Notes: generated from the sequence alone by a model not told the origin. Shown: positions 30,225-40,965, numbered from the stretch's first letter. The stretch: DNA of 60,000 bases from Takakia lepidozioides (GCA_030704615.1 CM060732.1:40345053-40405052), one strand, 5' to 3'. Translations and numbers: made by a program.

Positions 30225-31241
30225 TCACATCCAGGGTCGTAGGAGCAGTCTGCTGCAGATAGACATAGTCACCAGGGTTGAATCTCCGAACCCCAGGACG
30301 ATAGCCCCACCACGTATGGTAGCATACCTCAACGTATCACGGTGTTGTGCAATGGCAAGGTTCTCGAAAGCCATGGGCATGACTCTCTTGAACAACTCTG
30401 CACGCTGCTCACATGCACGTGCCCACACGTCCGGATCGTCAAGGTTAAGAACTGTAGCAGCTTCTCTGCGAATGGATGTAGGCAAATCCGGCTCTCGGCC
30501 AAAGAGAAGAAAGTATGGTGAGAAGAGGCAAGTGATGCTTGCTTGCTGAACCTGTAGCCCATGGCTAACCAGGGTAACTGAAGGTCCCAATCTCCTAGGT
30601 GTCCCTTCTGCAAGCCATACTTGCGCAAACCCCTCTTTACTGTCTGAACAACTCTCTCTGCCAAGCCATCGCTTCAGGATGATCCCGAGAAGTGGTGCGG
30701 TGGTCTATCAAGGCTTTGTCACACAAAGCCTGAAACTCCCCCAAGAACTCTCTCTCCCTTGGTCCGTGAGTACCTCAGCTGGAGCACCGAATCGGCTAAG
30801 CACACAATCCAGGAATGCATACGCAGCTCCCTCACTAGCCTTATCAGGCAATGGAACCAATTCAATCCACTTGGAGAAGTGCTCCACCATCACCAACACG
30901 TACTTGTTGTGGCGCATGGTCAGTGGCAACGGCCCTGCGAAGTCAAGACTCCACCTGTAGCCCAATCCCATGATCGGAAGAGGGTGCAATTGTGGAGTAG
31001 GGGCGTTGAATGAAGCACGCACCCTGTCACACACCATGCACCTAGCCACAAATTGTTGCACCTCTGTGTGCATACCACGCCACCAATACTGCCCCTGCAG
31101 TAGACTATGAGTGCGTCGCACCCCAAAATGCCCCAACTCCTCATGGGCATGCCGCACACTAACCGTGCCCGCTGTGTTGGGTGAGGCACAATCCTCACTC
31201 GACCATCCTCCCACACTCGGAGCAGGTGTGTCCCCTCCCAC
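30225..31241 (-). pseudogene. Integrase of gypsy element 2
   Basis: The HHCC zinc-binding region (HEELGHFGVRRTH ... CMVCDRV) lies near 31070-31165. The DDE core follows: SLDFAGPLPL (first Asp), LTDQGRE (second Asp) and, after a frameshift near 30740, AERVVQTVKRGLRKYG (Glu). The C-terminal part (PMAFENLAIAQHRDTLRYA, then GRVILRVREVLPSGVLVLEG) matches the second copy at 41343 on. It leads into the PHD finger rather than a chromodomain. Confidence 0.9.
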
Positions 31242-31407
31242 CTGAACCTCTTGGCTCGTTGTAGGATCCGATCCCTCTCCTTGGCAGTCATAGTGGCTGC
31301 CGTGTCTCCACTGCGGAGGTAGTCCAACACAACTGAATCCTCATGTATATCTTTGGCGCCACCCTGCTCATTGCTGGCCTCAGGGTCCTCAGACACTTGA
31401 TCTACAG

Positions 31408-32016
31408 TCATCCCTGTTGTAGGTCCAACCTGGCCTTCCGCTGCCAAGATACACAGAAATGCAGATGCATGCCATCCGGCACCATCTCCTCGTCCGTCTC
31501 ACCATGCCACCGAGCTCCAGTGTCATCCTGCTGGCTCGTGCATGGATTGCGACTCAACCCATCTGCATTTCGATTGACCAAACCCGGTCGATGCACCACC
31601 TGAAAGTCATACTCTTGAAGGATGAGTGCCCACCGTGCAAGCTTCCCCGTAAGCTTGTCTGACTCCATCAACCACTTGAGTGGTTGGTGATCCGTGACAA
31701 GGGTGAAGAGATTGCCGTATAGATAGCACCTGAAGTGTGCCACGGCCCACACTGCAGCTAAGCATTCTCCCTCATATGAGCTATACTTAGACTCTGCAGC
31801 ATTGTTCGAGCGACTAGCATAAGCCACTACGAACTCTCTTCCCTCATCATCCACCTGTGTGAGCACCGCTCCAAGCCCCAGCATGCTCCAATCTGTATGC
31901 AGCTGAAAAGGACGCCCCCTGATAGGTCGTCTCAAGATGGGCGCCGAGGTCAACCTCGCCTTGAGCTCTTGAAAAGCTTGTTCTTGCTCATCTTCCCACT
32001 GCCACTCCTGGTCCAC
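31408..32016 (-). pseudogene. RNase H of gypsy element 2
   Basis: A 202-codon frame with FQLHTDWSMLGLGAVLTQ (first Asp), SKYSSYEGECLAAVWAV (Glu), LVTDHQPLKWL (Asp) and the final VNRNADGLSR (Asp). These are the four acidic landmarks of Ty3/gypsy RNase H. It joins the RT upstream through one frame change near 32020. Confidence 0.93.
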
Positions 32017-32030
32017 CTTGGTCAGCTTGG

Positions 32031-32877
32031 TTAGAGCCTTTGCAATGGCACTAAATCCCTTAACAACCGTCTGTAATAGTTTGCTAACCCCATGAAAGCT
32101 CGAACTCGGCTCACATCCGTGGGGCGTGGAACCTGTGCAATGGACTCTACCTTAGTCTGCTGTACCCCCAATCCTCCAGGATATATCATGTGACCCAGAT
32201 ACTCAATCTGGTTGTGGAAAAACTTGCACTTGCCCGGATGTAACTTCAATCCGTGCGTCCTCAAGCGCTCAAATACCCCCTGAAGGTGTCTCTCATGCTC
32301 CTCCACCGTAGCACTAAAGATGATGATGTCATCTATGTAGCACCGAGCAAACTCCACCCCTGCTAGAATCCTGTCCATGACTCTTTGAAACTCAGCGGGA
32401 GCGTTTTTAGCCCAAATGGTAAGAACCGCCACTGGTATAGGCAATCCTTCCCGTGCTCATTGATCCCCCAGAATGCCGTCTTTTGCTTATCCGCCTCCTT
32501 GATCGGCAACTGGTGATATCCGGATCGTAAATCCAACGTGCTAAAGACCTTGGAATGCCCAATGGCATCAAAGATCTCCTCTGGTGTTGGCATGGCATAC
32601 CTATCGGACTTGGTCTGACGATTTACAGGCCGGTAATCACCGCACATACGTCTCTCCGTCCAATTGCCATAGACATCCTTCTTAGCTGGCATCACTGTGG
32701 CTGAAGCATACTCTCCACCAGAGAGCTCCACCAACCTGCCTCCCAGAGATCTTGAGTCCTCATCTGAATCAAAGACCTCTCCATGTCACTGTATCTATAG
32801 GGTCTCCGAAAGATTGGCGTGTCAGTGGCCAACTCAATACGGATCTCTTGACCCTTCAGTGCTCCCAAGTCCTTCAA
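32031..32877 (-). pseudogene. Reverse transcriptase of gypsy element 2
   Basis: Three overlapping minus-strand frames cover the RT: 32877-32692 (start, FRRPYRYSDMERSLI), 32734-32363 ([39 protein letters not shown]) and 32444-32031 (catalytic YIDDIIIFSATVEEH near 32320-32346, then IEYLGHMIYPGGLGV). Frameshifts lie near 32710 and 32400. Motif content is complete for a Ty3/gypsy RT. Confidence 0.93.
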
Positions 32878-33036
32878 ACTGAAGGCAAAGCAATTCCTGT
32901 AAGCCCTCAGGAACCGCCGTATACGTCGTCTCTCTCCTCCGGTGACAATGGGTCCAATGTCAGGCTCCCAATTGTCCTCCGTAACTGCAACCTTAAGTCC
33001 AGTGGGCTTAGAGGTAGAGGACGCGTCCCGTGGTTG

Positions 33037-33306
33037 CTATGCTGCAACCTCTTGAGCAGTACCCCCTTCCTGCTCAGTCAATGACAAGGCCTCATCCTGC
33101 CCCATCATCTCATCATTGAGAACCTCCTCATCCCGAGAAGAATCCCCAACCTCATCCATCACAGCTGCCTTCGCTGCCAACTCCCTCTGAACCTCGAGCA
33201 CCTCCCACATGTGCCATGGATGTCTACACCTCGTGGTCCTCACCGCTCGCCCCCACTCGCTGCCTGTACCGTCTCGGTAGGCAGAGAGACCGTCAAGGGA
33301 AGTGCA
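33037..33306 (-). pseudogene. Acidic linker between methyltransferase and RT
   Basis: The minus-strand frame is rich in Glu/Asp and Ala (DEVGDSSRDEEVLNDEMMG). No domain recognised. It joins the end of the methyltransferase to the RT. Confidence 0.4.
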
Positions 33307-33309
33307 CTC

Positions 33310-34390
33310 CGCACTCTACGTTGCTCAGCCATAGCCAAGCTGACAATCCAGGTCAAGCAATTGAGATCCATTGCTTGCCCCAACACCTGACGACGTGATG
33401 CCTCAGAAAGAGAAGGCACCGCCGTGGTCCCAGTGGAAACCCCATAGCCCGCTCTCGCTCGTCGGCATTAGGCTCCACTAACTGCTGCAACTGAGCATCC
33501 CACAGGAGGCCAGGTCCACCATCCCGAAAAGCATGGGATCCTGGGAAGCTGAGCAGTGTAGGTAATGCTGCTCGTGGTTGACCCACCCTGTTGACCACTG
33601 CCAAAGGCGAACGGTCATCGTGTCTCACACGTTGAGACTGCCTTCCTGTGTCCAAAATGCCATCCACGGTGAGGTGTGCTGGCCGCTGCACCCCATCAAA
33701 TGCACGCTTGAGCAGTGCGGGTGGCATCAAGTTAGTCCACCATAGTCGTGGACGATGAGCCCGTGACCCCACTGCAGCTGCATCCAGCAACACTGCTGAC
33801 CCAAGCCACGACCGGACTTGATGCACACTGGCCATGGCCCGAGAATCACCCATCAGTGGTACATTCTCCAAGATGTATGCTGGAGATACAGCTTGATGAA
33901 GCTGCAAGCAACGCAAAATCCGCACCATCTCCCAAAACAGACCCGTCCTCGAGTCTCGCAATCCATTGCCATGCCGGCTGATGAATGCCCTTGGCAGGGC
34001 CAACCTGCCACTATCAGATCAATGGAGCCAACCTGCTCCAAATCTTGCGCCCCCAACAACAAATGTCTGCTGGCAAGGCTTGTTGGTATCCACGAACTGC
34101 AGACACAGGCAACAAGTCAGGGTACTGCTGTACCAACTGAGCCACATGGCGCAGTGAGACGCGTCGTGCAGTCTCATCCCTCTCCACATACAGGTAACGC
34201 CTTACCCGCACACCTGCCTGTAGCACAGCAGCCAATCCGGTGCTGATCCCGCCAAACAAGTCCAGAAGGCAAATGCCTTCATCCGCTGCCACACAAGAGG
34301 TGTGGTGTCCAATGGCGACAACTGAGGTGGCCCTGGTGCAATCACCGCACTCTCCTCCTCTCCTGACGGTACAAAAGCTTCTTCCCAAGC
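33310..34390 (-). pseudogene. Cytosine-5 DNA methyltransferase domain of gypsy element 2
   Basis: Conserved C5-methyltransferase motifs in linear order on the minus strand: motif I, the SAM-binding LLDLFGGISTG (34228-34275), with an acidic YVERDE stretch after it; motif IV, LIVAGWPCQGHSSAG with the catalytic Cys in Pro-Cys-Gln (33977-34022); TGLFWEMVRIL; motif VI, ILENVPLMGD (33847-33878); motif VIII, AHRPRLWWTN (33729-33763); motif IX/X region, AMGFPLG, then SEASRRQVLGQAMDLN (about 33375-33450). Spacing resembles DNMT3-like enzymes. The order is not permuted, so it is not DRM-type. At least three frameshifts (about 34060, 33980, 33435) break this copy, although every catalytic motif is preserved. 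It sits between protease and RT, in the same direction as both. Confidence 0.9.
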
Positions 34391-34631
34391 TTGTTGCACC
34401 CGTCCATCAGCAGCTTGCTGCAAATCTTTGCTCGTACCCCACAACGGAGTGTGAGCAACCATGGCAGGCAACTCCGCCGTACCATGCATGTCATCCTGCT
34501 CTGCTGGAGGTGGCACATCCTCTGCATGGCATTGCCTTCCAGCAACTCTCCAGGCCAACTAACGGCAGCTGTGAAGGCGGCTAGTGTTGGCATCTTGCCC
34601 CGCTGGGCAGCTGCAATACCCCCAATGAATG
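34391..34631 (-). pseudogene. Linker upstream of the methyltransferase
   Basis: Coding-like minus-strand sequence (AWEEAFVPSGEEESAVIAPG) between protease and methyltransferase. No domain recognised; frame changes are present. Confidence 0.4.
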
Positions 34632-35029
34632 TCACAGGGAGCTGTGCACGGCGACCATCCCTGACTGCCATCCAGGCCTGTAGGATGCTGACTCCTCCCA
34701 GAAATCCAGGGTGAAGCCCATGGGGTATAACACTGCCCCACCAACGAGGACATCGTAAGAGACCGCGTCTGTCACAATGGCCTTGGCTCGCATCACTGAG
34801 CCATCTACAGGATGATCCGGCTGCAGTCTAATAGCCAACTGATGCGTGTCATGCCGCGAGCCTGCTCTGATCCTCCCAGAGATGTCTGTATCTGGAAAGG
34901 ACAAGGCTCCATATCCGCCTCCATGAGGCCCAAACCTGCAATAGCAGCTCTGCCCAACATCAGTGGCTGAGCTCCTGAGTCCAACAAGACCCGCAGTGGC
35001 CGGTACTTCTTGCCTGCCGGTCCACTCAA
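34632..35029 (-). pseudogene. Retropepsin-type aspartic protease of gypsy element 2
   Basis: VLLDSGAQPLMLGRAAI carries the Asp-Ser-Gly active site. The second half reads VTDAVSYDVLVGGAVLYPMG (a flap and ILG-like region) in the overlapping frame 34904-34632. One frameshift lies near 34880. Confidence 0.85.
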
Positions 35030-35039
35030 AGTGAAAATC

Positions 35040-35770
35040 CTCCCTGGTTGTCTAACAAGACAACTCCAGGTGTCACCATGGCGCGCTCAATGGCTGGCCT
35101 AGCTGGCAGCTCCTCAACCTGGCAGCTGCAACTTGCCAGGGCGCAGCCGTGGCAGTCTTGACCCTCAAATCCGAGGATCCCTCTGCCACTACACCTTCCA
35201 CTAACTCCGCAGAAGATGAAGTGACCTCCCCACTCTCACAGAGTGTTGCTGCTAGTCTGAACACTGCAGCTGGTCTCACCCCCGGCGTCGCAATCATGTT
35301 GCCGAGAACAGTGGGGCCTGACACACAGAGGTGGCTGCCCCCAATAACACACCGGCCGCACTAGCCTTGGCAGCAGGAGTCAATGCTGCACGTGTAGCTC
35401 TCCCCAATGGCATAGTAACCTCCGCCGGTAACAGTCGGCGAGAACTAGGTGCCATGGATGGCGTTGACACAGTCTCCGCCAAGTGAATGACTGAGGAAGC
35501 CTTGCCTGACGGCTTGCCTCCCCACGCTGTGGATCCAATTCCACCTCTGCACCTCGTGGCTCAGGAACTCGTGCTGCTCCTCGAGTCACGGCTGCAGCAG
35601 ACTCCACCTGCTCTAGTGGTAGTGCTGCTCCGCACATAAATCCCATGCCTCCCATATCTCCTCCCTCAGGAGCAGGAGGTGGACCATCCCGCCTGGGAGC
35701 CGGTACCGCCTGAGCTATAGCCATGGCAGCGAGCCTCTGCTCTAGCTGCTGAAGCCGGTTGGCCATGCCT
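35040..35770 (-). pseudogene. gag-pol linker of gypsy element 2
   Basis: Low-complexity minus-strand coding sequence rich in Ala, Pro and Gly. It includes a possible coiled coil, NRLQQLEQRLAAMAIAQAV, near 35700-35765. Frames are broken. Confidence 0.5.
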
Positions 35771-35773
35771 TGA

Positions 35774-36060
35774 TCAACGCCCTGACCTCCGCGTCCTTGG
35801 CCATGTTGAGCTTGCCCTTGGCCTGCACCTCGTGCCCGACCACCTCGTCCTCTCTGGGCTGGTCCACCTCGCCCCCGCACCATTGTTCCCTTGGAACTGG
35901 CCTGGGCGCAACTCAGGATGCAAGTCATAACACTGGGCATCTCCATGCCCATACTTGCCACAATGCCCACACTGCAACTGTGCAGGCTGTGCTTGTGCCG
36001 GCCTTCTGCCACTCTCTGGGCAATCTCTCTTGACATGGGGTCCTCCACATGTCCAACATA
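35774..36060 (-). pseudogene. gag zinc knuckles and Arg/Gly-rich tail of gypsy element 2
   Basis: Two CCHC knuckles: CWTCGGPHVKRDC (CX2CX3HX4C, near 36021-36060) and CGHCGKYGHGDAQC (CX2CX4HX4C, near 35930-35975). An RGRGG-rich stretch follows in another frame. Knuckles of this type bind genomic RNA in gag. Confidence 0.9.
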
Positions 36061-37022
36061 TCACCCCTGGTTGCTGTTGGCCTGCAAAAGATGCCACGGG
36101 CCTCTGCACCTGAGGTCCCCTGTAAGCTCCATGGAACTTGGGCTGGGCAACCTTGCCCCCCCCCTGACCACGCTGTTGGGCAGTCCCTTGTGCTTGTGGG
36201 CTGACAGCTGTGCCCCGTACAGGCATGTCCTTGCCAAATCCAATTGTAACAACTCGCTCCTCCACCATGTTGAGCTCAATCCGCTCAGCAGCAGAAACAC
36301 ATCTGCTAATGTGGGTTGGGCTGCTTGTAACAGGGTTGCATCTCGCACCCTTCTCTTGAGCTCCTTGTCCAGAATTCCATACCAAAACTGGATTGCCTGA
36401 GCTTCAGTAACCCCTTGGGTCACACTTATCAAGCGCCTCATACGAGTGTACGCCTCTCGCAGGCTCTCACTGGGTTTGCGCTGGAAGTCTTGCAAACTTC
36501 GCAGCTTCTCTGTCCGTACACCTTGGTAGTTCCTCCGCAACTCCTGGAAGAACTCCACCACCGGGTTGAATCTAGGCACATGTGTTTGTGTGGCAGGAGG
36601 AGTAGTAGCACCTTTGAACTGGTACCACCTGCAGAAGTACCAGCACTACTGCTCCACTATGTGCTGGCAGTGGGAGCTATTGGTACTGATGCAGCTACTG
36701 GTCGCGTCGTGCCTCGAGTAATGGAGACGTAGTCAGGTGACCAATACATCCTCCACTCCTCAATCTCTGCTTCATGTCCTCGCCTGAACTCGTGGTAATC
36801 GTCCATAGGCGGGCCTTCCAAATGCTGGAACAGTCCCTTCCACGCCATGAATGGGGTGAATAGCTGTGGATTGCGCATCTGCTGCAAATCACACCAGCTG
36901 TCGAACTCCTGGATAAAGTCATCCAACTCGATTGTGCCCACAGCTCCAGAGTACCTACGAGGCCTTGGTAGCTCCATACATCTCCTCCATGTCGTCCCAC
37001 ACAATGGCGAATGAAAGTGCAC
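36061..37022 (-). pseudogene. gag (capsid region) of gypsy element 2
   Basis: The N-terminal part reads GTIELDDFIQEFDSWCDLQ and FTPFMAWKGLFQHLEGPPMD (frame 37022-36657). The second part reads PVVEFFQELRRNYQGVRTEK and DFQRKPSESLREAYTRMRRL (frame 36579-36061), typical of retrotransposon gag. One frameshift lies near 36600. A shorter coding-like stretch extends upstream to about 37212. Confidence 0.85.
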
Positions 37023-37230
37023 ACCTGTTGATGAAGCCTCCGAGTCTGTGTCTGACTCTACAGTAATTGAGGGTGGCGGTGAAGGTGTCTGAACCGAATA
37101 CCTCGTCTTGTGAACCCACTCTCACTGTTACTGCCTGTGCCGTACTCCCCTCAAAACCCTTGGGTAACTCCGTAATGACACTCACAATGTGCACCTCCTC
37201 CACGTGACACATAAGGCTCTAGTACTAATC

Positions 37231-37716
37231 TAATAGTGACACGGGTGGGCACCTGTTGCAGTTAAGGGTCATATCCCAATGGCTCAGGGCCCTGCACCTG
37301 CATCCACCGCAAGAACTCCTATGGTTGGCTGGTCTCAACCCCGCCTCACCATAGAAGAACACTGGTGGTCTTGCTGGTCTCACTCCACCAGCCTCACCAC
37401 CGACAGCATACTCTAGGATTGACCGTGATCAAATCCGCCTAATCCCTATGAAAGCAAGCGCCCACACAAAACCAACATGGCGCACAGTCAAGCATGCAGG
37501 TGTTGGGGGGGATCCAAACACAAGAAATCAAAACATCAACACCCCCACACCAAAATCCAGCTGCAATGCTGATCCTGCAGAATATCCCAGCCCAAAACCC
37601 CGGGCTGACTGGCCTCCACCAAGAGAGGCTTTGGCAACTACAAGTATAAGGTAATGAAAATAGTACAGAGATGGAGGGGAAGAATAGAAGCCCGCCCAGC
37701 AAGATCTAACCCTGAT
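37231..37716. other. No gene recognised
   Basis: Sequence between the presumed 5' end of element 2 and the intact 278-codon ORF. No LTR matching the 29-kb repeats is visible here. Confidence 0.4.
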
Positions 37717-38553
37717 CTATGCTATCAACTTCCAGACTTCTCTCAAAGTACCTCGCTCTGCTTGATGGTAAGGTGTAGGAGGTATATCTATGTCCAGAAA
37801 CCTGCCACTAACCTTGTCCCAAGCTACAGTAGCTCGCTCTAACCAACCCTCCTCCTCTTTCTGCCAGGTAGAGACAAAGCAACACTCTGCTATCTCCCGC
37901 TCACTGAACACTAAAGAAAACAAAGGTAGGGTCTGATAGTCTCTCAACTCGAAAGCTTTGAGACGGTTGCGGGTGTCTTCATTGCGAATGACTGCATCGC
38001 CTTCAAACAGAACAAACTTGTCCTCGCTAATGAACCCCCGCTCGTGGTTGCCTTGTGCAGAGCGTGTCCGACTGCAACACTGTCTAATTGCACAAACTTG
38101 TGCAGCTCCTGCTCCTCTGCTCCAGTACACCACGGCCTTGTGGCTGAACACCTTGGTCCCCGGTGCTGTCTTTGGCTGTGTTCCAAGCCTAGCTTTCACC
38201 CACTTTGGTATTTCACCTACAGCTGCAGAACTGCTGGCTCCAACAGAGTTCTGACTGTCCAAGGCGATATTGAGGCCCTCAATGCCAACTACAGCAGTCT
38301 GTTGTCTACTGCTAATGCCTGACTCCCAGTATGCAATCAACTCGTCCAACTGTTCTCCACTCAAATCAGTCTGAGTTCCTTGGGAAACATAAATCCTGTC
38401 CCCTTGTGTGCACAGGCTAAGAGAAGAGACCTGCCCTTCAATTACGTCCTCATTTCCCCCAGCCATGCAAGGAGTACATCCACAGGTTTGTCTCTCATAT
38501 AGGCCAGCACAGGTTCTAGAAACAGGATTGTGGATATTTCGTGGCACACTCAC
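37717..38553 (-). CDS. Intact 278-codon hypothetical ORF
   Basis: An uninterrupted minus-strand frame of 278 codons. It contains a Cys cluster near the start (CGCTPCMAGG), a helix-like SGEQLDELIAYWESG, and a C-terminal half with FISEDKFVLFEGDAVIRNED and DIDIPPTPYHQAERG. No family recognised. It lies just upstream of element 2 gag and on the same strand, so it may be an extra ORF of that element, a captured host exon or an independent gene. A possible splice donor (CGAG/GTACTTTGAG) near its 3' end would fit an exon of a longer gene. Its intactness contrasts with the broken frames beside it. Confidence 0.45.
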   Translation of the reverse strand: MSVPRNIHNPVSRTCAGLYERQTCGCTPCMAGGNEDVIEGQVSSLSLCTQGDRIYVSQGTQTDLSGEQLDELIAYWESGISSRQQTAVVGIEGLNIALDSQNSVGASSSAAVGEIPKWVKARLGTQPKTAPGTKVFSHKAVVYWSRGAGAAQVCAIRQCCSRTRSAQGNHERGFISEDKFVLFEGDAVIRNEDTRNRLKAFELRDYQTLPLFSLVFSEREIAECCFVSTWQKEEEGWLERATVAWDKVSGRFLDIDIPPTPYHQAERGTLREVWKLIA

Positions 38554-39291
38554 ACTCTAAAAATTCCATAGATTTTTAGCAGAGTCCCAAAAACAGAAAC
38601 CAGGTCTAGATAGGTAGATTTCCCCTTTCTGCAGCTATCTCCTCAAAAACTGTGTCAAACAGAGTTCATTTGCCAAAGATATGACCAATTAGGCTCTAAA
38701 TCCTTTAACTTAGATCAAAAGGTTTTCTTTTTCTTTTTCTTTTTCTTTTTCTTTTCAAATTTAAAAATTCAAAGGAAGGTGAGAAGCTCTTTGGAAACTT
38801 CCCCTATCCTTACATGCTTTTCCACCTGGGTCATGCTTTCTCCCTGCATGGGGTGGAATTTGCATATGCTTATCAGCGTTGGAGAGGGCGGCAAGAGCGG
38901 ACGTACTGATTGCGGGCGTACAGAGCTGAAGGATGGGCTTTAGGGGCTATGGCGGCTGTCTCAATGCAGGTTGTAGCGGAAGTCTCCTGCTCGACTCTGT
39001 GGCAGTCGGGCTTTCTGGCGGGTTCCAATGTGCAGATGGTTACCACCTCCATGGGGATGCTCAACAGGGTTCATGGCCACACCCCGCACCTTAGTCCAGC
39101 TATTGCGCTTCACCTTGTACTTGTGATATGCACACCTTCAGCATAGTCTACTCTGTTCGGCCCCTTCCAGCAACCTGCCCTACCATCGCTCGGCATCCGC
39201 TTGGTATAACCTTCTTTGCTCCCTTAGTGAGAAGGATGTATCTTTTGTGCTCGTTGCATTTCGTGTCCAATTACTCCATCTACGTTGAGGA
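38554..39291. other. No gene recognised; contains a (TTTTTC)n microsatellite
   Basis: TTTTTC repeats run from about 38723 to 38755. The remainder shows no supportable gene. Confidence 0.5.
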
Positions 39292-39680
39292 TCAAAGAGA
39301 AAGCAACGACACCTGCTCGTCAAGCGAGCACTCAACACAGCACGAAGTGCGGCAGCGAGCTGGAATGAGCACAAGGCCCAGGCTACGTTGTTCCATAGGC
39401 GGGGGCTCCTTCATCACTGATGCAGAGGGGCCAGGAATTTGCCTGAACTCCAGAGTGTCATACAAAATTATGTTCCCTTGTTTGTCCAGACAATGAAATT
39501 TCTCCACAAACACTCGTCCGTCCTCTACTCCCACACGCAGCCTGCGATACAGAAGCTTCCGCGCCCGCTTCACAATGGGCTTCACCGTCTCCACTCCCTG
39601 CTCCTCCTGCTTCTCTTCTCTACCTTCTTCTGCTGCAGCCGTCCACTTTGTTGGAGTAGGATCCCCTCCTCGGGTCGAAG
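39292..39680 (-). CDS. NAA38/LSMD1-like Sm-fold protein (NatC auxiliary subunit), start lost
   Basis: The minus-strand frame reads RKLLYRRLRVGVEDGRVFVE, then KFHCLDKQGNIILYDTLEF, and later LGLVLIPARCRTSCCVECSL before the stop at 39292. This matches LSM-domain-containing protein 1 / N-alpha-acetyltransferase 38, an auxiliary subunit of the NatC N-terminal acetyltransferase in other eukaryotes. The core is open and intact. Upstream it extends in frame (EEGREEKQEEQG) toward 39680 without an ATG, right where a head-to-head ribosomal-protein fragment begins. It is therefore probably a gene piece joined to another sequence rather than a working gene. Confidence 0.72.
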
Positions 39681-39681
39681 G

Positions 39682-39945
39682 ATGGCGTCTTCGGACCTGA
39701 TCTGGTTGTTGGCAAAGAACAGCAACAAGTTTTTGGTGAAGAGGAACGGCAATGGCAATGCCTCTGTGACATTCAGCTCTGAGCCGAACAATTGTATGAC
39801 TTGAACACGTTCCAATATTCAGGGCTTGCCAATAAGAAGACAGTGGCTGTCGCAGGGCCGTTGCCTAAGCTGGTGAGGGTCTATCAGTTGTGCTTGCCAC
39901 CACCAAAACTAAGAAGGTGAACCAGCCCTCAGTTTCAGTTCACCG
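39682..39945 (+). pseudogene. Ribosomal protein eL28 (RPL28e) processed fragment
   Basis: Starts at ATG 39682: MASSDLIWLLAKNSNKFLVK, then GNGNASVTFSSEPNN. A one-base deletion at about 39790 shifts the frame, and homology continues as LYDLNTFQYSGLANKKTV and, after a second shift near 39872, as LSVVLATTKTKKVNQPSVS. This is the N-terminal two-thirds of the large-subunit protein eL28. No intron interrupts it, which suggests a reverse-transcribed copy. The C-terminal end is missing and is replaced by a piece of another gene on the opposite strand. Confidence 0.8.
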
Positions 39946-39951
39946 ATCACA

Positions 39952-40420
<469 letters not shown>

Positions 40421-40617
40421 TTGTCTATCCTCTTTGTTTATTGCTGCTACTTGACCCCATTCTCAGATATAGCCACATGTTGACAAAAATTGCAGCAACA
40501 TCTCAAGCCTCCCGTTCTGCTCCCCGTGACCAAGCTATATTATAATAGTGCTTAAAAAACAAAAACATCATATCTAGCTTAGCACTGGAAAACTAGATAG
40601 AGCTCATCTTTCTCGAG

Positions 40618-40965
40618 TGATAGAAAACCAACGAACACACTGGTTACACAAAACATGAAAACCAAACCATCACTCTTAGAAAATAGTAGTCGAGCCAGGG
40701 GCACCCCAAGCTATGGGGACTCCACCCCACAACAACCTGTACCCCTACATAAGCACACTCAAATCTAAACACATGCAGGAGCTCGGTCGCGCAGGCTCAA
40801 CTCGAGAAAGATGAGCCGCGCGACTGCCGCTCTCGTGAAGATAAGACGGACCAGGTGTCAAACTAAACTTGACACCTGATTTAACACGTGACCTAAATCC
40901 AAGTGTTAAATACAAATAACTAGTTTTATTCTAGCTGTTTTCACACTGTGCTTATTTAACTTGAC
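40618..40965 (-). repeat. B repeat, solo copy
   Basis: 348 bp closely matching 29222-29566 in the same orientation, but without the flanking A repeats. It may be part of the upstream end of element 2 or a separate recombined copy. Confidence 0.85.

Larger units (their letters stand above)
29137..37230 (-). mobile_element. Ty3/gypsy element 2, carrying a cytosine-5 DNA methyltransferase and a PHD finger
   Basis: Minus-strand domain order from 37.2 kb down to 29.1 kb: gag, two zinc knuckles, Arg/Gly-rich linker, aspartic protease, C5 DNA methyltransferase, reverse transcriptase, RNase H, integrase, PHD-type zinc finger, purine-rich tract, terminal repeats. A degenerate match to the tRNA-Met PBS (TTAGTACTAGAGCC, minus strand, near 37212-37225) may mark the 5' end of the internal region. 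No 5' LTR matching the 29-kb end was found beside it. All domains are in order, but with multiple frameshifts. A related 3' fragment lies at 41318-42769 on the plus strand. Confidence 0.9.

Noticed and set aside
33310-34390. DRM-type (circularly permuted) methyltransferase
   Set aside because: Motif I lies before motif IV and motif X comes last, so the domain is not permuted.
33310-34390. A host DNMT gene nested by chance in the element
   Set aside because: No introns or host flanks, same strand, and joined on both sides to pol sequence. Still to be confirmed with other copies.
40618-40965. 5' LTR of gypsy element 2
   Set aside because: It contains only the B block, lacks the TG-starting A repeat, and no PBS follows it; the PBS-like sequence is at 37.2 kb.
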